A DNA stretch of 64,000 nucleotides from Dipylidium caninum (taxonomy: Eukaryota > Platyhelminthes > Cestoda > Cyclophyllidea > Dipylidiidae), in the NCBI GenBank assembly GCA_017562135.1, contig QEYB01001053.1:62001-126000 (forward strand), given 5' to 3'. Positions 42,441 to 53,243 of this stretch are shown in pieces. Position numbers and translations under genes: made by a program. The first letter of the stretch is position 1. Each line of letters opens with the position of its first letter. Below the pieces are notes generated by a model, which saw nothing but the letters and a program-made list of their open reading frames with translations, had not been told where the DNA came from and did no database searches.

Positions 42441-43205
42441 CTAATCACTTTCGTACTGTTGGTACTCCCCCACCAGGTCGGAGACGTTCGTGAGCGCCTC
42501 GTCAAACTCGGCCTCATCCATGCCCTCCGCGGTGTACCAGTGGATGAAGGCGCGTTTCTTAAACATCACCATGAACTGATCACACACACGTTTGAAGGTC
42601 TCCTGAATGGCTGTCGTGTTGCCCACAAACGTCGCGGACATGGACATCCCCTTCGGTGGCACATCGCAGATGGCTGTCTTGATATTATTCGGAATCCACT
42701 CCACAAAGTAGGCGGAATTCTTGTTCTGTACATTAGTGATCTCCTCCTCCACCTCCTTCACCGACAGCCGACCTCGGAACATGCCCGCCACGGTGAGGTA
42801 CTTCCCATGGCACGGATCGCAGGCCGACATCAGGTTCCGCGCGTCAAACATCTGCGCGGTGAGATCGTGGACGTTGTACGTGTGGTAGGCCTGGCCATAT
42901 CGACTGGTGAGTGGGGCAAAGCCGGGCACAAAGAAGTGGAGTCGTGGAAAGGGGATGAGATTTGTGCCCAATTTACGCAGATCGGCATTGAGTTGACCGG
43001 GAAAGCGGAGGCATGTGGTAATTCCCGACATGGTCGCCGAGACGAGGTGGTTCAGGTCGCCCAGTGTCGGATGTTGAATCTTTAGCGTGCGGAAGCAGAT
43101 GTCGTAGAGGGCCTCATTGTCGATTGTGAAGGACTCGTCTGTCAGGTCTATCAGGTGACTCTGACCCAGTACTGAGTTGTAGGGTTCTACCACCACCTCA
43201 GATAT
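42441..43205 (-). CDS. Beta-tubulin terminal exon, copy 1 (distal, intact)
   Basis: This is 765 nt, 254 codons plus stop, starting [10 protein letters not shown] after a TGTAG acceptor. Typical beta-tubulin blocks are unbroken: [81 protein letters not shown]. Residue 198 is Glu and 200 is Phe. It stops at YESD with no acidic tail. I saw no polyadenylation hexamer nearby. Clear divergence from copies 2 and 3 shows the duplication is old. Confidence 0.85.
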   Translation of the reverse strand: MSEVVVEPYNSVLGQSHLIDLTDESFTIDNEALYDICFRTLKIQHPTLGDLNHLVSATMSGITTCLRFPGQLNADLRKLGTNLIPFPRLHFFVPGFAPLTSRYGQAYHTYNVHDLTAQMFDARNLMSACDPCHGKYLTVAGMFRGRLSVKEVEEEITNVQNKNSAYFVEWIPNNIKTAICDVPPKGMSMSATFVGNTTAIQETFKRVCDQFMVMFKKRAFIHWYTAEGMDEAEFDEALTNVSDLVGEYQQYESD

Positions 43206-46200
43206 CTACATTACAGAGAGAAAATAAGACGATTTCACGCAAGAAAAATCATTTTTTTTCCACCAACAAAAGGGACAATCATTCCAAAAACCAAAGTGAA
43301 GAAAGGAAGGATGGATGGATGGATGAAAGGTGGAAAGGAAGTTGGATCTAACACTCCATGGCCTGATAAGCGCTAATGAGGTCCATCATCGATGTATACG
43401 CGGAGTCGAACTCGCTTTCGTCCATCCCCTCACAGGTGTACCAGTGCAAGAAGGCCTTCCGACTCAACATGGTCATAAATTGCTGGCTGATGCGTTGGAA
43501 GCTCTCCTGAATGGCCGTGTTGTTGCCGATGAAGGTGACGGCCATCTTGAGGCCCCGCGGGGGCACATCACACACGGCCGTCTTGACGTTGTTGGGGATC
43601 CACTCGACAAAGAAGGAGGAATTACGACTCTGAACTTGTTGCATCTCCTCCTCCAACTCCTTGATGGACAGGTGGCCGCGAAAAATGCTCGCCACGGTAA
43701 TGTACTTCCCGTGTCGGGGATCGCAGGCGGTCATGAGGTTTTTCGAGTCAAAAATCTGCGTGGTCAAATCGTGCACTGTGAAGTTGTAGTAGGTGTGGAC
43801 AAAACGCGAGGTGAGCGGAGCAAAGGCGGGAATGAAGAAGTGGAGCCGCGGAAATGGTATTAAATTGGTGCAGAGTTTGCGTAAGTCGGCATTTAATTGG
43901 CCAGGGAAGCGGAGGCAGGTGGTCACCCAGCCATTGCGGCTGAGACGAGGTGGTTCAAGTCGCCGTACGTCGGCTTGTCCACCTTGAGAACGCGATAGCA
44001 AATATCGTAGAGGGCTTCATTATCAATGACAAAGCTCATGTCAGTGTGGTTGGTCAAAAAGTGACTTGCCAAGGTGGCGTTATACGGCTCCACCACCACA
44101 TCAGACACCTACAAAAAAGGATACACCAAAAAAAGCAGAAGAAGAAGGAGAGAGAAATACAGAGATGACGTCTCTTCCAAATGAGGCTTTATTGAAAGTG
44201 AAGGCGAAAGAGAAAGGAAAGGAAGAGAAGAGAAGAGAAGAGAAGACGATGTGCACATTTGATGGTGTCAGCACTCAATCTGCTGGTACTCCTGAATCAG
44301 TTGGGAGACGTTGGCGATGGCCATGGTGAAATCGCACTCCTCCATGCCTTCTGCGGTGTACCAGTGAAGGAATGCCTTCCGTTTCCAGCATGACGAGGAA
44401 TTTCTCGCCGATGCGTTGGAAGATCTCCTGAATCGCCGTCGTATTGCCGATAAAGGTGACAGCCATCTTCAGACCGCGGGGCGGCACATCGCACACAGCC
44501 GTCTTGACATTATTGGGGATCCACTCAACGAAGCAGGGAGAATTGCGGTTCTTCACTGCCTGCATCTCCCTCGTCACCTCCTTGATTGACACTTGGCCTC
44601 GAAACATCGCGGCCACGGTGAGGTAGCGGCCCATGACGGGGTTGCACGCCGACATGATGTTGTGGCGTTGGAAGACTTGCGAGGTGAGTTCACGCACCGA
44701 GTCGGAACGATAGGACATGGAGCAACGCGAGAGGAGGGGCGCAAACCCCGTGATAAAGAAGTGGAGACGCGGAAAGGGGATGATGTTATTGCCGAGTTTT
44801 CGCAGATCAGCGTTCAACTGGCCGGGAAAACGCAGGGATGTGGTGACACCCGACATGGTGATGCTCACAAGGTGGTTTAAATCTCCGTAGGTCGGCACCT
44901 TAAGCCTGAGGGTGCGCGAGCAAATGTCAAAGAGGGCCTCATTGTCAATCACAAATGTCTGCTCGGCCAGCTCAATTAGTTGATTTTGGGAGAGGATTGC
45001 ATTGTACGGTTCTACTACCATATCAGAGACCTGTGGAAATGGCAGAGGGGCGAGTCAATCCTCCCACTCGCAGCATTACACCGGGGACCTAAGTCAGCTC
45101 GCTCGGGTGACGAGCAGATGCGTCCACTTCTCCGTGGCTGAGGCGCCTCTGGAGGGAAAGACTTGTTTTCCGGGGTCATCTCTTCCGCACGGTGAGGTGG
45201 AGTCTCGGTCTCCGTCTCCGTGAACTCCCTCGGGTGGAATTCGGGGACCACGATGGAAGGCATTTAAGTGATGCTGCCTAGGAGATGCTTAAGACTCTCA
45301 GACTGTGTCGTTTCCCTCTTAAAAGGCCGACTTCCGCGGGTAGCAACCCCGCGAGTTAATGGCCAGCGGACACGGGCTCCCCAACCTAGCAGCTCCTCGA
45401 AACGCGCACAGTGAAGTGTCGCGGGAGCGGGAGAGTCGGCCAGATGGAATGCGCCCGCCTCCTTCCGCTTCCCAAATGATCCGAGGTGGGGGAATTTCCT
45501 TCTGTCTTTTTCTCGATCTACCACCCACCCAGCCGCGAAATTGTCCGCGGTGGACAGCAGTGAATTTCCCGGAAGAAGAAGAAGAAGAGGCGAGTTCAAG
45601 GACACGCGTGGATGGTGTCGGAGAGACCGGGGGTGTATGGTGGAACGGCCGCGGAAAAAAGGCGAGGTCTGCCCCCGAGTCTGGCTAAACTCCGCGTGTG
45701 GAGACAGACGATGAAGAAGAAGAACAAGAGAATTTCGACTACTCCCAGACAAGGCGGTTCGCTGACTCCGTCGCTACAGTGAGAACTCCGAGACCCAAGT
45801 GGTTGGGACGAGGAGCGCCAGTCCGCCGACTAGTTTCGCCCACACACGGAAGGGAAACTGTCTCCGAAGAGGAGGACCCCCTGAAGAAGCACTACGCCTA
45901 ATTCTCGAAGTGTGAATTCTGTGGCCCTACACGCCTCAAATCCCGAGGAGGTTGACCCCAACACGTTGAAACAGTTGCCAGGGGAGAGGAGGAACTGCCG
46001 CGCAGTGGACACGCACGTCGTCGTGAAGAAGTGGAAGAGGGGGGAAAGGAGGGAAGAGAAGAGGACCTCTCGAGGGAAAAAGGGTCTCACCTTGGGCGAG
46101 GGGTAACAGGAGAAGGTGCACATAATGCGGTCGGGATAGTGTTCCCTAATCTTGGAGATCAGCAGAGTGCCCATTCCAGCCCCGGTGCCGCCGCCCATGG

Positions 46201-46704
46201 AGTGGACCACTTGGAAGCCCTGCAGACAGTCGCAGGCCTCGCACTCCCGATGCACAATCTCCATGATGCTCTCAATCATCTCGGCGCCCTCCGTGTAGTG
46301 CCCCTTGGCCCAATTGTTGCCCGCGCCCGCGTTGCCAAAGACGAAGTTGTCCGGTCGGAAGAGACATCCATACGGTCCTGAACGCACAGTATCCAGAGTG
46401 CCGGGCTCAAGATCGGCCAACACTGTCCGTGGCACCATTCGGCCGCCGGCCGCCTCCATGAAGTAGACGTGGATGCGCTCAATTTGGAGGTCTGAGTCGC
46501 CACGGTAGAAACCGTCGGGACCAATGCCATGCTCGTCGGCAATCACCTCCCAGAACTGGAAGGCGACAGGAGGAGAGTCGAGAGAGTTGAAGGCGGCGAC
46601 GGAGGCGGAGGAGGACGAGGAGGGTGAGGGGAGACGGGCTGACCTACCTTGGCACCAATCTGGTTGCCGCATTGGCCTATCATGAGGTAGAGGATTTCGC
46701 GCAT
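42441..46704 (-). CDS. Divergent beta-tubulin gene with three tandem terminal exons
   Basis: Microtubule subunit. Exon 1 (46704-46648) encodes [19 protein letters not shown], including the MREI autoregulation motif. Exon 2 (46555-46091) runs from [10 protein letters not shown] to CYPSPK and has the GTPase loop GGGTGAGMG (usually GGGTGSGMG). Residues 175 to the end come from one of three tandem exons, each with an AG acceptor in phase 0 and its own stop: copy 1 43205-42441, copy 2 44108-43348, copy 3 45030-44268. Only copy 1 is fully open; joined to it the protein is 428 residues. It ends [10 protein letters not shown] and so lacks the ~18-residue Glu-rich tail of ordinary beta-tubulins (~445). 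No exon 1 or 2 copies lie between the terminal exons. Benzimidazole-site residue 167 is Phe. The join to copy 1 is my inference. Confidence 0.85.
43348..44108 (-). pseudogene. Beta-tubulin terminal exon, copy 2 (one-base frameshift)
   Basis: This is 761 nt, starting [10 protein letters not shown] after TTTTTTGTAG and ending AYQAMEC. The frame breaks at 43926-43928, where the codons for MAG run into TGA. Homology demands MAG followed by [10 protein letters not shown], so one G is missing from a short G run. Both sides of the break are otherwise well-preserved tubulin with no other stops. It is therefore either a recent lesion or a homopolymer assembly error. Residue 198 is Met, where most beta-tubulins have Glu. 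The acidic tail is absent. Confidence 0.8.
44188..44193 (-). promoter_or_regulatory. Polyadenylation signal after tubulin terminal exon copy 3
   Basis: AATAAA on the minus strand, 75 nt after the copy 3 stop codon. The proximal terminal exon thus has its own 3' end signal, as expected for alternative terminal exons rather than purely internal duplicates. Confidence 0.6.
44268..45030 (-). pseudogene. Beta-tubulin terminal exon, copy 3 (proximal, one-base frameshift)
   Basis: This is 763 nt, starting [15 protein letters not shown] after TTTCCACAG. It is intact through [20 protein letters not shown]. An extra base in the AAA run at 44382-44384 then shifts the frame just before the expected [13 protein letters not shown] block, which continues in the next frame to [10 protein letters not shown] and the stop at 44268-44270. 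The two halves are otherwise clean. Residue 198 is Gln and 200 is Phe. If the extra base is real, translation ends 36 codons into the wrong frame, reaching a stop near 44275. Confidence 0.8.
45031..46090. other. Tubulin intron between exon 2 and the first terminal exon
   Basis: About 1.06 kb between the GTGAGACC donor at 46090 and the copy 3 acceptor. Open frames here (45264-45752 on the minus strand, 45359-45688 on the plus) are GC-rich and overlap each other. I see no extra tubulin exon. Any element that chooses among terminal exons could lie here. Confidence 0.5.
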
Positions 46705-49568
46705 TCTCCTTGGAGGCGTTCCCTTGGAAGACCCTGCGTGCAAACTCCGTCGTCGGGGCGGGGGACTACGCTAACGAGGCCCGCTGACACGCCGACCTAT
46801 CGATTGACGGCGGCCAGGCGCCACGTGACCTGACTGGTGTCGCGATGGAGACGAGGTGGTCCCACCCTCCAGTGCACTGCGTCTGCCCTTTCCTTCCATC
46901 CTCAACCATTTGCAACCTCAGCATGCGCGTTTCTGTGTGGATTGCGAGTCTCCAGTGCCCGAGGGGGAATCGACCCACGGCATGGTCTGCGCCAAGCAGA
47001 TTCTTCTGAACTGTGAAGCGCCTAGGAGTTCAAATGTCCTTTCCCCGATCGGTCTGATAGTCTCGCCTGGACGCCACTGGATCTAACAGAATTGGTCGAG
47101 CAGGTTGACACGCGTCGGCTGGCGTCGACTGCTACCATCAGCGGCGCAACCGACGGGAGATGAGCGTGTTGCCCCACTCCACCTTCGCATTGTCCGTCGC
47201 CAACTCGGACGGACTGCCTCGCTTGAAAATATCGTAGCTTTCCCGGACTCCAATCAGCCCCCCCCCCCCCCCATTTCTGCCTTCTCTCCGGCCGGTTGGA
47301 GGTCTACTGGCGTCAAAGAAAATCCGGGAGGAAAAAAAACGATCGAGGCGGTGATGGGGCTCCTCCAGACCACCTCGGCTGTCATTTTACCTTGGCAAGG
47401 GTGAGTCAACCTGCCAGTTAGACATGCCATGGCATTCCTTCGTCTCGTTGGAACCAAAGATCTTATCTTTTGCGGCTGTTTAATGCAACGATGGAGTAGA
47501 CTTGACGCCTTGGAACCTTCATGCGGTAAGTCAAGCTCGGGAGGATCCACCCCTCCAGTTTTGGGGAAATAAGGTAGTTTCTTGAAGCCTCGGAGATTAG
47601 CGTCAAGCGCTGAGGCGCCGACGTGCTGCGCCCGGGGAGGTCGTTTCTCGGCAATGTAAGTTGTCCGACACGGAGGGAAAAGCGCCCCCCTTCCGCCCTC
47701 TACGAGGGACGTGCTGGCCCTCACACTGGGGGAGTTTCCCGTCACAACTGACGACAGACGGAGTCCCACGCGTATCGCTTGTCAAATTGTCTCACCTGAT
47801 CGCGTTTACGTCGCACTCCGATCAGGGCGGAATACGTCGAATTTGTGCGGAGGCGCCTCGGCGCCCCGACGGCGCAGCAGAATGGGGGCAGCGCGTCCGA
47901 GCCAGGCGCAAAACAATGCGGCCACAGGTGGAGGAACCTCTTCCGCACAACCTGGGGAGGAGGGAGGCACGCTGTGTCCGAGCTCGGAAGCAAACGCCCC
48001 ACGTCTTACAGGAAATCAAATGGGAAAAGCAGCTCTTACGCCGTTCCTCGGAATTTTCCAAAACTGTCGTAAGCCGTCCCCCACCCCCCCCTCCCGGCCT
48101 GCGTCGAAGTGGGGCGAGTGGAAGGCGATGAGCCGTACGAAAAGGCGGACAAAAGCGCTAACCTCCAATGCCTGCACTGCCGCAACGGGCTCCGTCTTCC
48201 AGCCCACCGACGTACAGCTTGAGTGTTTTGGATCTAAGTCTCCCCACCAGTTGGCTGATCCACGCCGACCCATTCCAGGGAAAAGCACCTCTCCACTGGA
48301 GGACTTGGTGCTACCAGTCGACTTGAAAGGATGCATTTTTAATTCTCGAAAGGCATAATCCACTCCTCGTGGCTAAGATGCTTGCCCTAAAAGCAGTCTA
48401 ACCTTATTACCCGTGTCCTCCACAATCCTGAATCAGTGACTAAGATAATTTAAAAAAGAACTACGGCCTTTGGAGCTTCGGGGTGGCCGAAAGATGGAGG
48501 AGATGCTCCTCGACATTGTCTGTACGCCCTGCCAATGAGGAGTGCTGGATACATCCTCTGCAACACGGAAATCTGCGTCGCAGGGACGGCGGATATTCCC
48601 CCTACGCCTGCGAGGGGCGACGACATGGGAAGCTTGGGAGATTCTCACCGAACGCTCTACTTACCTGGTTGGCGTATGCTTTTGTCCGACACGCCTGTCA
48701 TTACCGTGATCAAATTGACACTGCGACATCGGGAGTGCCCTACCTCTGAACGCGGTCCAGACCCGCGCCCTCCAGGAGGCCACACACCGGGTTTTCTACT
48801 CTCAACGAGGCTACTACGTGCACCCTCCTCTTGAACGTCAGTCAACGCAAATGGTAATGCCATGGTGCTTGAGGGGGCGAGCGAGGAGAGGAATCGTAGG
48901 AGAAGCGCCCAGTCCACTGTTTGTTTTCCGACCAACTTATTGAAATCACGGAAATTCGGAAGTATGGTAAGTGAAAATCATTAAAAGTGGACTCTGGTGG
49001 TAAAATCGTGCATAGCCTTTCGTCAAACGGGGACTGGGACACCAGTGGCTGCTACTGAATTCACATTCAGTAGCAACGTCTCGAGATAAGGGCGATCAGT
49101 AAACGTGTTCCTCTCGCACATTGCATAGTCCGCGTCTCACGCAAATTTCGAACGGGAGAAGAAAACGGTGAGAAAGTGCGAAACAGCCTATTTACATAAG
49201 CAGTCTCCAGTCAAACGGGACGAGCTGAAAAGAACACGAGTGCGTGCTACTGAAGGGGAATTCAGTGGGAATGTCACGAGGACGGGCCACTGTGATTTCA
49301 TTTTCCGTTGGAGGCCTACTTTGGCAATTTCAAAATATCTTTACAGTTAGCGAATGTATAAAAAAAGCTGCAACTTCTTGAAGATACAACAACGCGCCAA
49401 TCACAAGTCCTGATCAAACGGGAAAGGAACTTAATCAATCGGAATATAAGCCTTAACACTAGGCGAACGCGAGAAGACAAAACGATGGAAGAATGCGACG
49501 CAGCCTATTTACGTATATACAGACTACAATCAGGTGTGGAAGGCCGGGGGAGGGACTAGCGGAAGGAT
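46705..49568. other. Gene-free stretch between tubulin and NDUFAF6
   Basis: Upstream region of the tubulin gene and downstream region of NDUFAF6. Frames such as 47711-48358 (+), 47769-47254 (-) and 48131-47661 overlap on both strands, are Arg/Pro/Ser-rich and lack recognisable domains. One poly-C run lies at about 47260. I see no RNA gene or transposon. Confidence 0.4.
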
Positions 49569-52500
49569 TTACGGTGGCATCGCGGGCGTCCTCCGAACCG
49601 CATGCCATGCCACCCGCAGCGGCATCATACCTTCTCGAGGTTGCAGCCACCGCGGGTGGCATGGGTCGAAGTTGCACGCAAGGAAGAGACGAAGCAGCCG
49701 GGACAAGGGCACCGAGGGCAGGAGCAACAGCGGCAGGACTGAGAGTTCGGCCTGGTGTAGTGATTTGTCTGGTGAGGGGAGGACAATTGCCTTTGCGGCA
49801 TGTTCGCGAGCCCGGGTCGCCAATTCTTGGCAGACGTCACGCAACCGCTCCCTCGACGTGGGATCGAGAGACTTGTCGGTGGGATCGCGGCACAGTCGTA
49901 GGACTATCTCGGCGGGCAGTTCGTGCTGCAAAGGTAACACAACTTCTGCTTTGGTAGCTGGTATATACCAGGAGTATAAGGCGAAAGGAGACAATTTTGA
50001 AAGGATGGACTATTCCAAATCTCGGCCTTTTCGCGCAGCAACTCCACCTTTACTCTCACCACGCACGACCGAACAAATGTTACTGATGACAAAACACGTA
50101 ATTTATTAGCAAGTGATGCTCCCCTCGGTGAGAGACCAGTCTGGAGATCCTCCAGATGGGAGGCTGAAGAGCCACTGATGCAGGGGAAGCCTAAATGATG
50201 TAACTCATGTGAAGCAGTGGAAGAAGCCTCCGTGAACAAATAAGTTCGCTGTGAGTATATTCAAGGTGCGGCCAACCACGAAGAGTTGAGGCGAGAACTG
50301 TTGCGCAAGTACCTTAACGAGAAGATCAGTGGGTAGTAGAAGGACCCGCTGTTGGCGCGCCAGGGGAACGACGCTACGGAGGTGGTTGATGAGACCCTGA
50401 GCTTTAGCCAAATGGGACAGCGCGTGATCCACCGCCAGAGATTTGAGGCCTACAAGAAGATGGAGAGGTAACAGACAGCTCACATGTGTCTACTATTTCT
50501 ACCCTCTGCCAGCTTAACTTTGACTCTGCCTAGCAAGCTAAATCGACACAAATTCGACGGTATTCTTCCCTCCGACCTTCTCTTGCTCTCTCCCCACTTT
50601 CCCAAGACAAATGGGGAATCGTATCCACTCCTCATAGGGACTAAGTAAGAACTTGCTCATGGTCACGCGACAGTGGCGTGGAAAAGCGGCGAGAGAGAGA
50701 GAGCAGAGGTCTGCTTGAAACAGACAAAACCATAAAGAGAAGGGGAGGGAAAAATCCTTCGGTGGCTGGGAAAGTTGCAGTACACTGAGCCAGACAAGTT
50801 GGAAGGGGACACCAGACAGAGGCAATAACACCGCAAAAATCTTGACGGTATCCTCTGGCTGGGGGGCGGCGATACCACCCCCCCCCTCTCAATGTAATGA
50901 AGACCTCAGTGTAGTGCAGTGGAGAACGAATGGGTAATCCAAACTGTCGGGCAATTCGTCGGTTTGAGGCCGATTGCCAACATAACCCACGTTGCCTTGA
51001 CACCTCGTGAGTGCGAGGGGAGGCCGCGTAGTCAAGTAGTAAACCGTGGACGCCCACTACATTTGATACAATTGGCAGGGGAGGCTGAGCTGCACACGAG
51101 GAGGTGAAAGCGTGGGGAGATGAAAGTAGGTGCTGACCGAAGGCCTCAGCGAGGCAGTAGTAGATGGGCGCGTTGGTCGACTCCGAGTAGTCCTCCAGGT
51201 CTGTGCAATCGCGGAAGGCCACACTCCCGAGGCGATCGCGCTAGAGGGGAAGAAAGGAGGTCGGAGGAGGGATTAGGCGGAGGAGACACGCATAGTGACA
51301 GGGGATACGAAGAGGCAGTTGGTGTGTAGGCTGACGGAATAGTCGTTGGGTGTGTGTGTGTGTGTGAAGATCAAGGCAGTAGGACGGCAGAGAACGGCTC
51401 AGAAGGACAGACGCGACAGAGACTAAGTCATAGAGGTGAAGAAATGAGAGAGAAGAAGCAGCCGACCAAAGTACCATAATTGTGGGGAAAAAAACGAAGT
51501 GTCATGTGGAGGTTGGGTGCGATTACTAGAGGGAAAAACAACAACAAACAGAGGCAGACAAATGAGGGAGAAATGAGACGCCAAATTACCCGAGCCTGCA
51601 GCAACCTGAGAAGCCAGAGTTGAGATAAGCGAGAGGCAAAACGGTCTACCGCCCAACCAAGTTCACTGAGAATGGGCGAGGGACGAGTGGAGGTCCCGTT
51701 GCCCCCGAAAAGAGAGCGGACAGAATCTTCCCAATACTGGAAGCGCAGATTTGCGGTTTCAGGGGTGGGCGCTCGATCTCGAATCTGAATTGGGGGCAGA
51801 AGAGGCGGGTTGTACACAATGTTGGCTAAATAAAAGTTATTTACGGCCTCAATCGGCCCACTAGATAGTGAAGATGTGCACCGGAAACGAGGTTAGCACG
51901 GAATGGGTAAATGGAAGAGGGCGTTTGAAGAAGCAAGGGCAAATAAGGGGTTCCACGTCAGGCCTCAAGGGTGACGTGGTTTTATCTGCGAAAGAATGTT
52001 GGGCCAAAAGGCAGAGGTAGAAACCTCGACCGTGGAAGTGCAAATGGATGCAGTGGACAGCTATGTGGATGAATTCGGCTCGAATAACCTCCAATGAGGG
52101 GTCAGAACCGATGGTGAAGGGATGCGAAATGAATAAATACTGAGTGATAAAGGGTTTCGGAGTGAAATGTGAAGTAGGGGACGATTTAAACTTATACGCA
52201 TTAGCCACACACGCGGACAAACTAGAAAATGAACAAATAAAAGAGAATTTTTGTTAAAGGAATAAAGAGAAACTGGCGAAAAGCCGGAATAAAAGCGCCC
52301 TTCGAGGAGGTGCTCCATGGTCACTTAGATATAGCAGGAGGAGAACAGAGATGGCTTAAAAAGGGAAAGGAGAAGAAGGTGTAGGCACCTTTCCTAACCA
52401 AATACTTCTAGTTCCTAAGAATAACCAGGGTTGCAAACTTGCACCCTTCATTGAAGCACGCATATTATTGAAATCGATGCGAAAATGCATTCGCTAAATC

Positions 52501-52779
52501 AGAAATATTATCTAAACAAAGTTTCACAAATGGCTCACAAGTGAAACCTCCACATTATAGGCACGGACTGCAAGGCAAGGCGTTGTTGTGGTTGTGGAAA
52601 GGGAAGGCAGCAGAGGAAGTTGTAGTAGTCTGCTTTTCTGGAGAGAAAAATGTAAGTTGCGGTAATAAAACACACTTAACCAGATCACGGCAATAATCCT
52701 GATGACTGCAAGACCTTGATGAGACAAAGAGGCGATGCTTTGTTTGGAGAAAACGGGGTACTCTCAAACGTGCTAACAT
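49569..52779 (-). CDS. NDUFAF6: NDUFAF6-like complex I assembly factor
   Basis: Mitochondrial matrix protein with a squalene/phytoene synthase-like fold, needed for early assembly of respiratory complex I. Exons on the minus strand: 52779-52681, 52637-52548, 51784-51590, 51240-51138, 50449-50313, 49925-49569. All phases agree, giving 326 residues (human 333). Exon 1 gives an Arg-rich presequence MLARLRVPRFLQTKHRLF followed by DYCRDL. Exon 2 has LAVRAYNVE (family FALRAFNVE). Exon 3 has LRFQYWEDSVRSLFGG (RMQFWKKTVEDIY). Exon 4 has DLEDYSESTNAPIYYCLAEA. Exon 5 has VDHALSHLAKAQGLINHLRS and RVLLLPTDLL. Exon 6 has HAAKAIVLPSP and FDPCHPRW near the end. The Asp-rich catalytic motifs of true prenyl synthases are absent, as in the family. 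It shares a 464-bp divergent upstream region with DHX35. Confidence 0.87.
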
Positions 52780-53243
52780 CGTTGACTACCCTGTAGAAAA
52801 ACCCGAGAGCAGTTTTAAAAGTGGACATGGACAGGGAAGCCGCATTTGCGCAAACATCATATCAAAAACGCGGAATCCCATAACCCAACCATGTTTGGTT
52901 AGTTTTACCGTCCATTAGTACTAAGGTCTGAGGAATTACGAGAGACTTACAAATTCCGATCCCACAGCAAGGACGTTGTGTCCGAAATGTCACCCGATTA
53001 TCATACATGTAGCTTGTCAACAATGATAGTACTCATGTATACGTCTTTCTCTTAACAAATTAATAATTTGCCTTCCAAATTACCAAACTAGTAGTGCGTA
53101 CACTCTTGGTATAATTTAGGGTAGCAAAAATTAGTCAGAATTTCTTAGGAGAAGGCTCAAATTTTTCGGTAAGCATCGACCTTGAAGGTGACCAATTGGA
53201 GACTCACCCGTCAAGCCCGGCGAACTTTTCGGGCTGCCGGAGA
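52780..53243. promoter_or_regulatory. Shared divergent promoter region of NDUFAF6 and DHX35
   Basis: Only 464 bp separate the two start codons, which point away from each other. The region is AT-rich toward the middle and has no convincing open frame. Both promoters and 5' UTRs must fit here unless distant 5' exons are spliced on. Specific elements could not be placed. Confidence 0.5.

Noticed and set aside
47661..48358. Several 80-215-codon frames upstream of tubulin
   Set aside because: They overlap on both strands, are rich in Arg, Ser and Pro, lack a domain and have no consistent splice partners.
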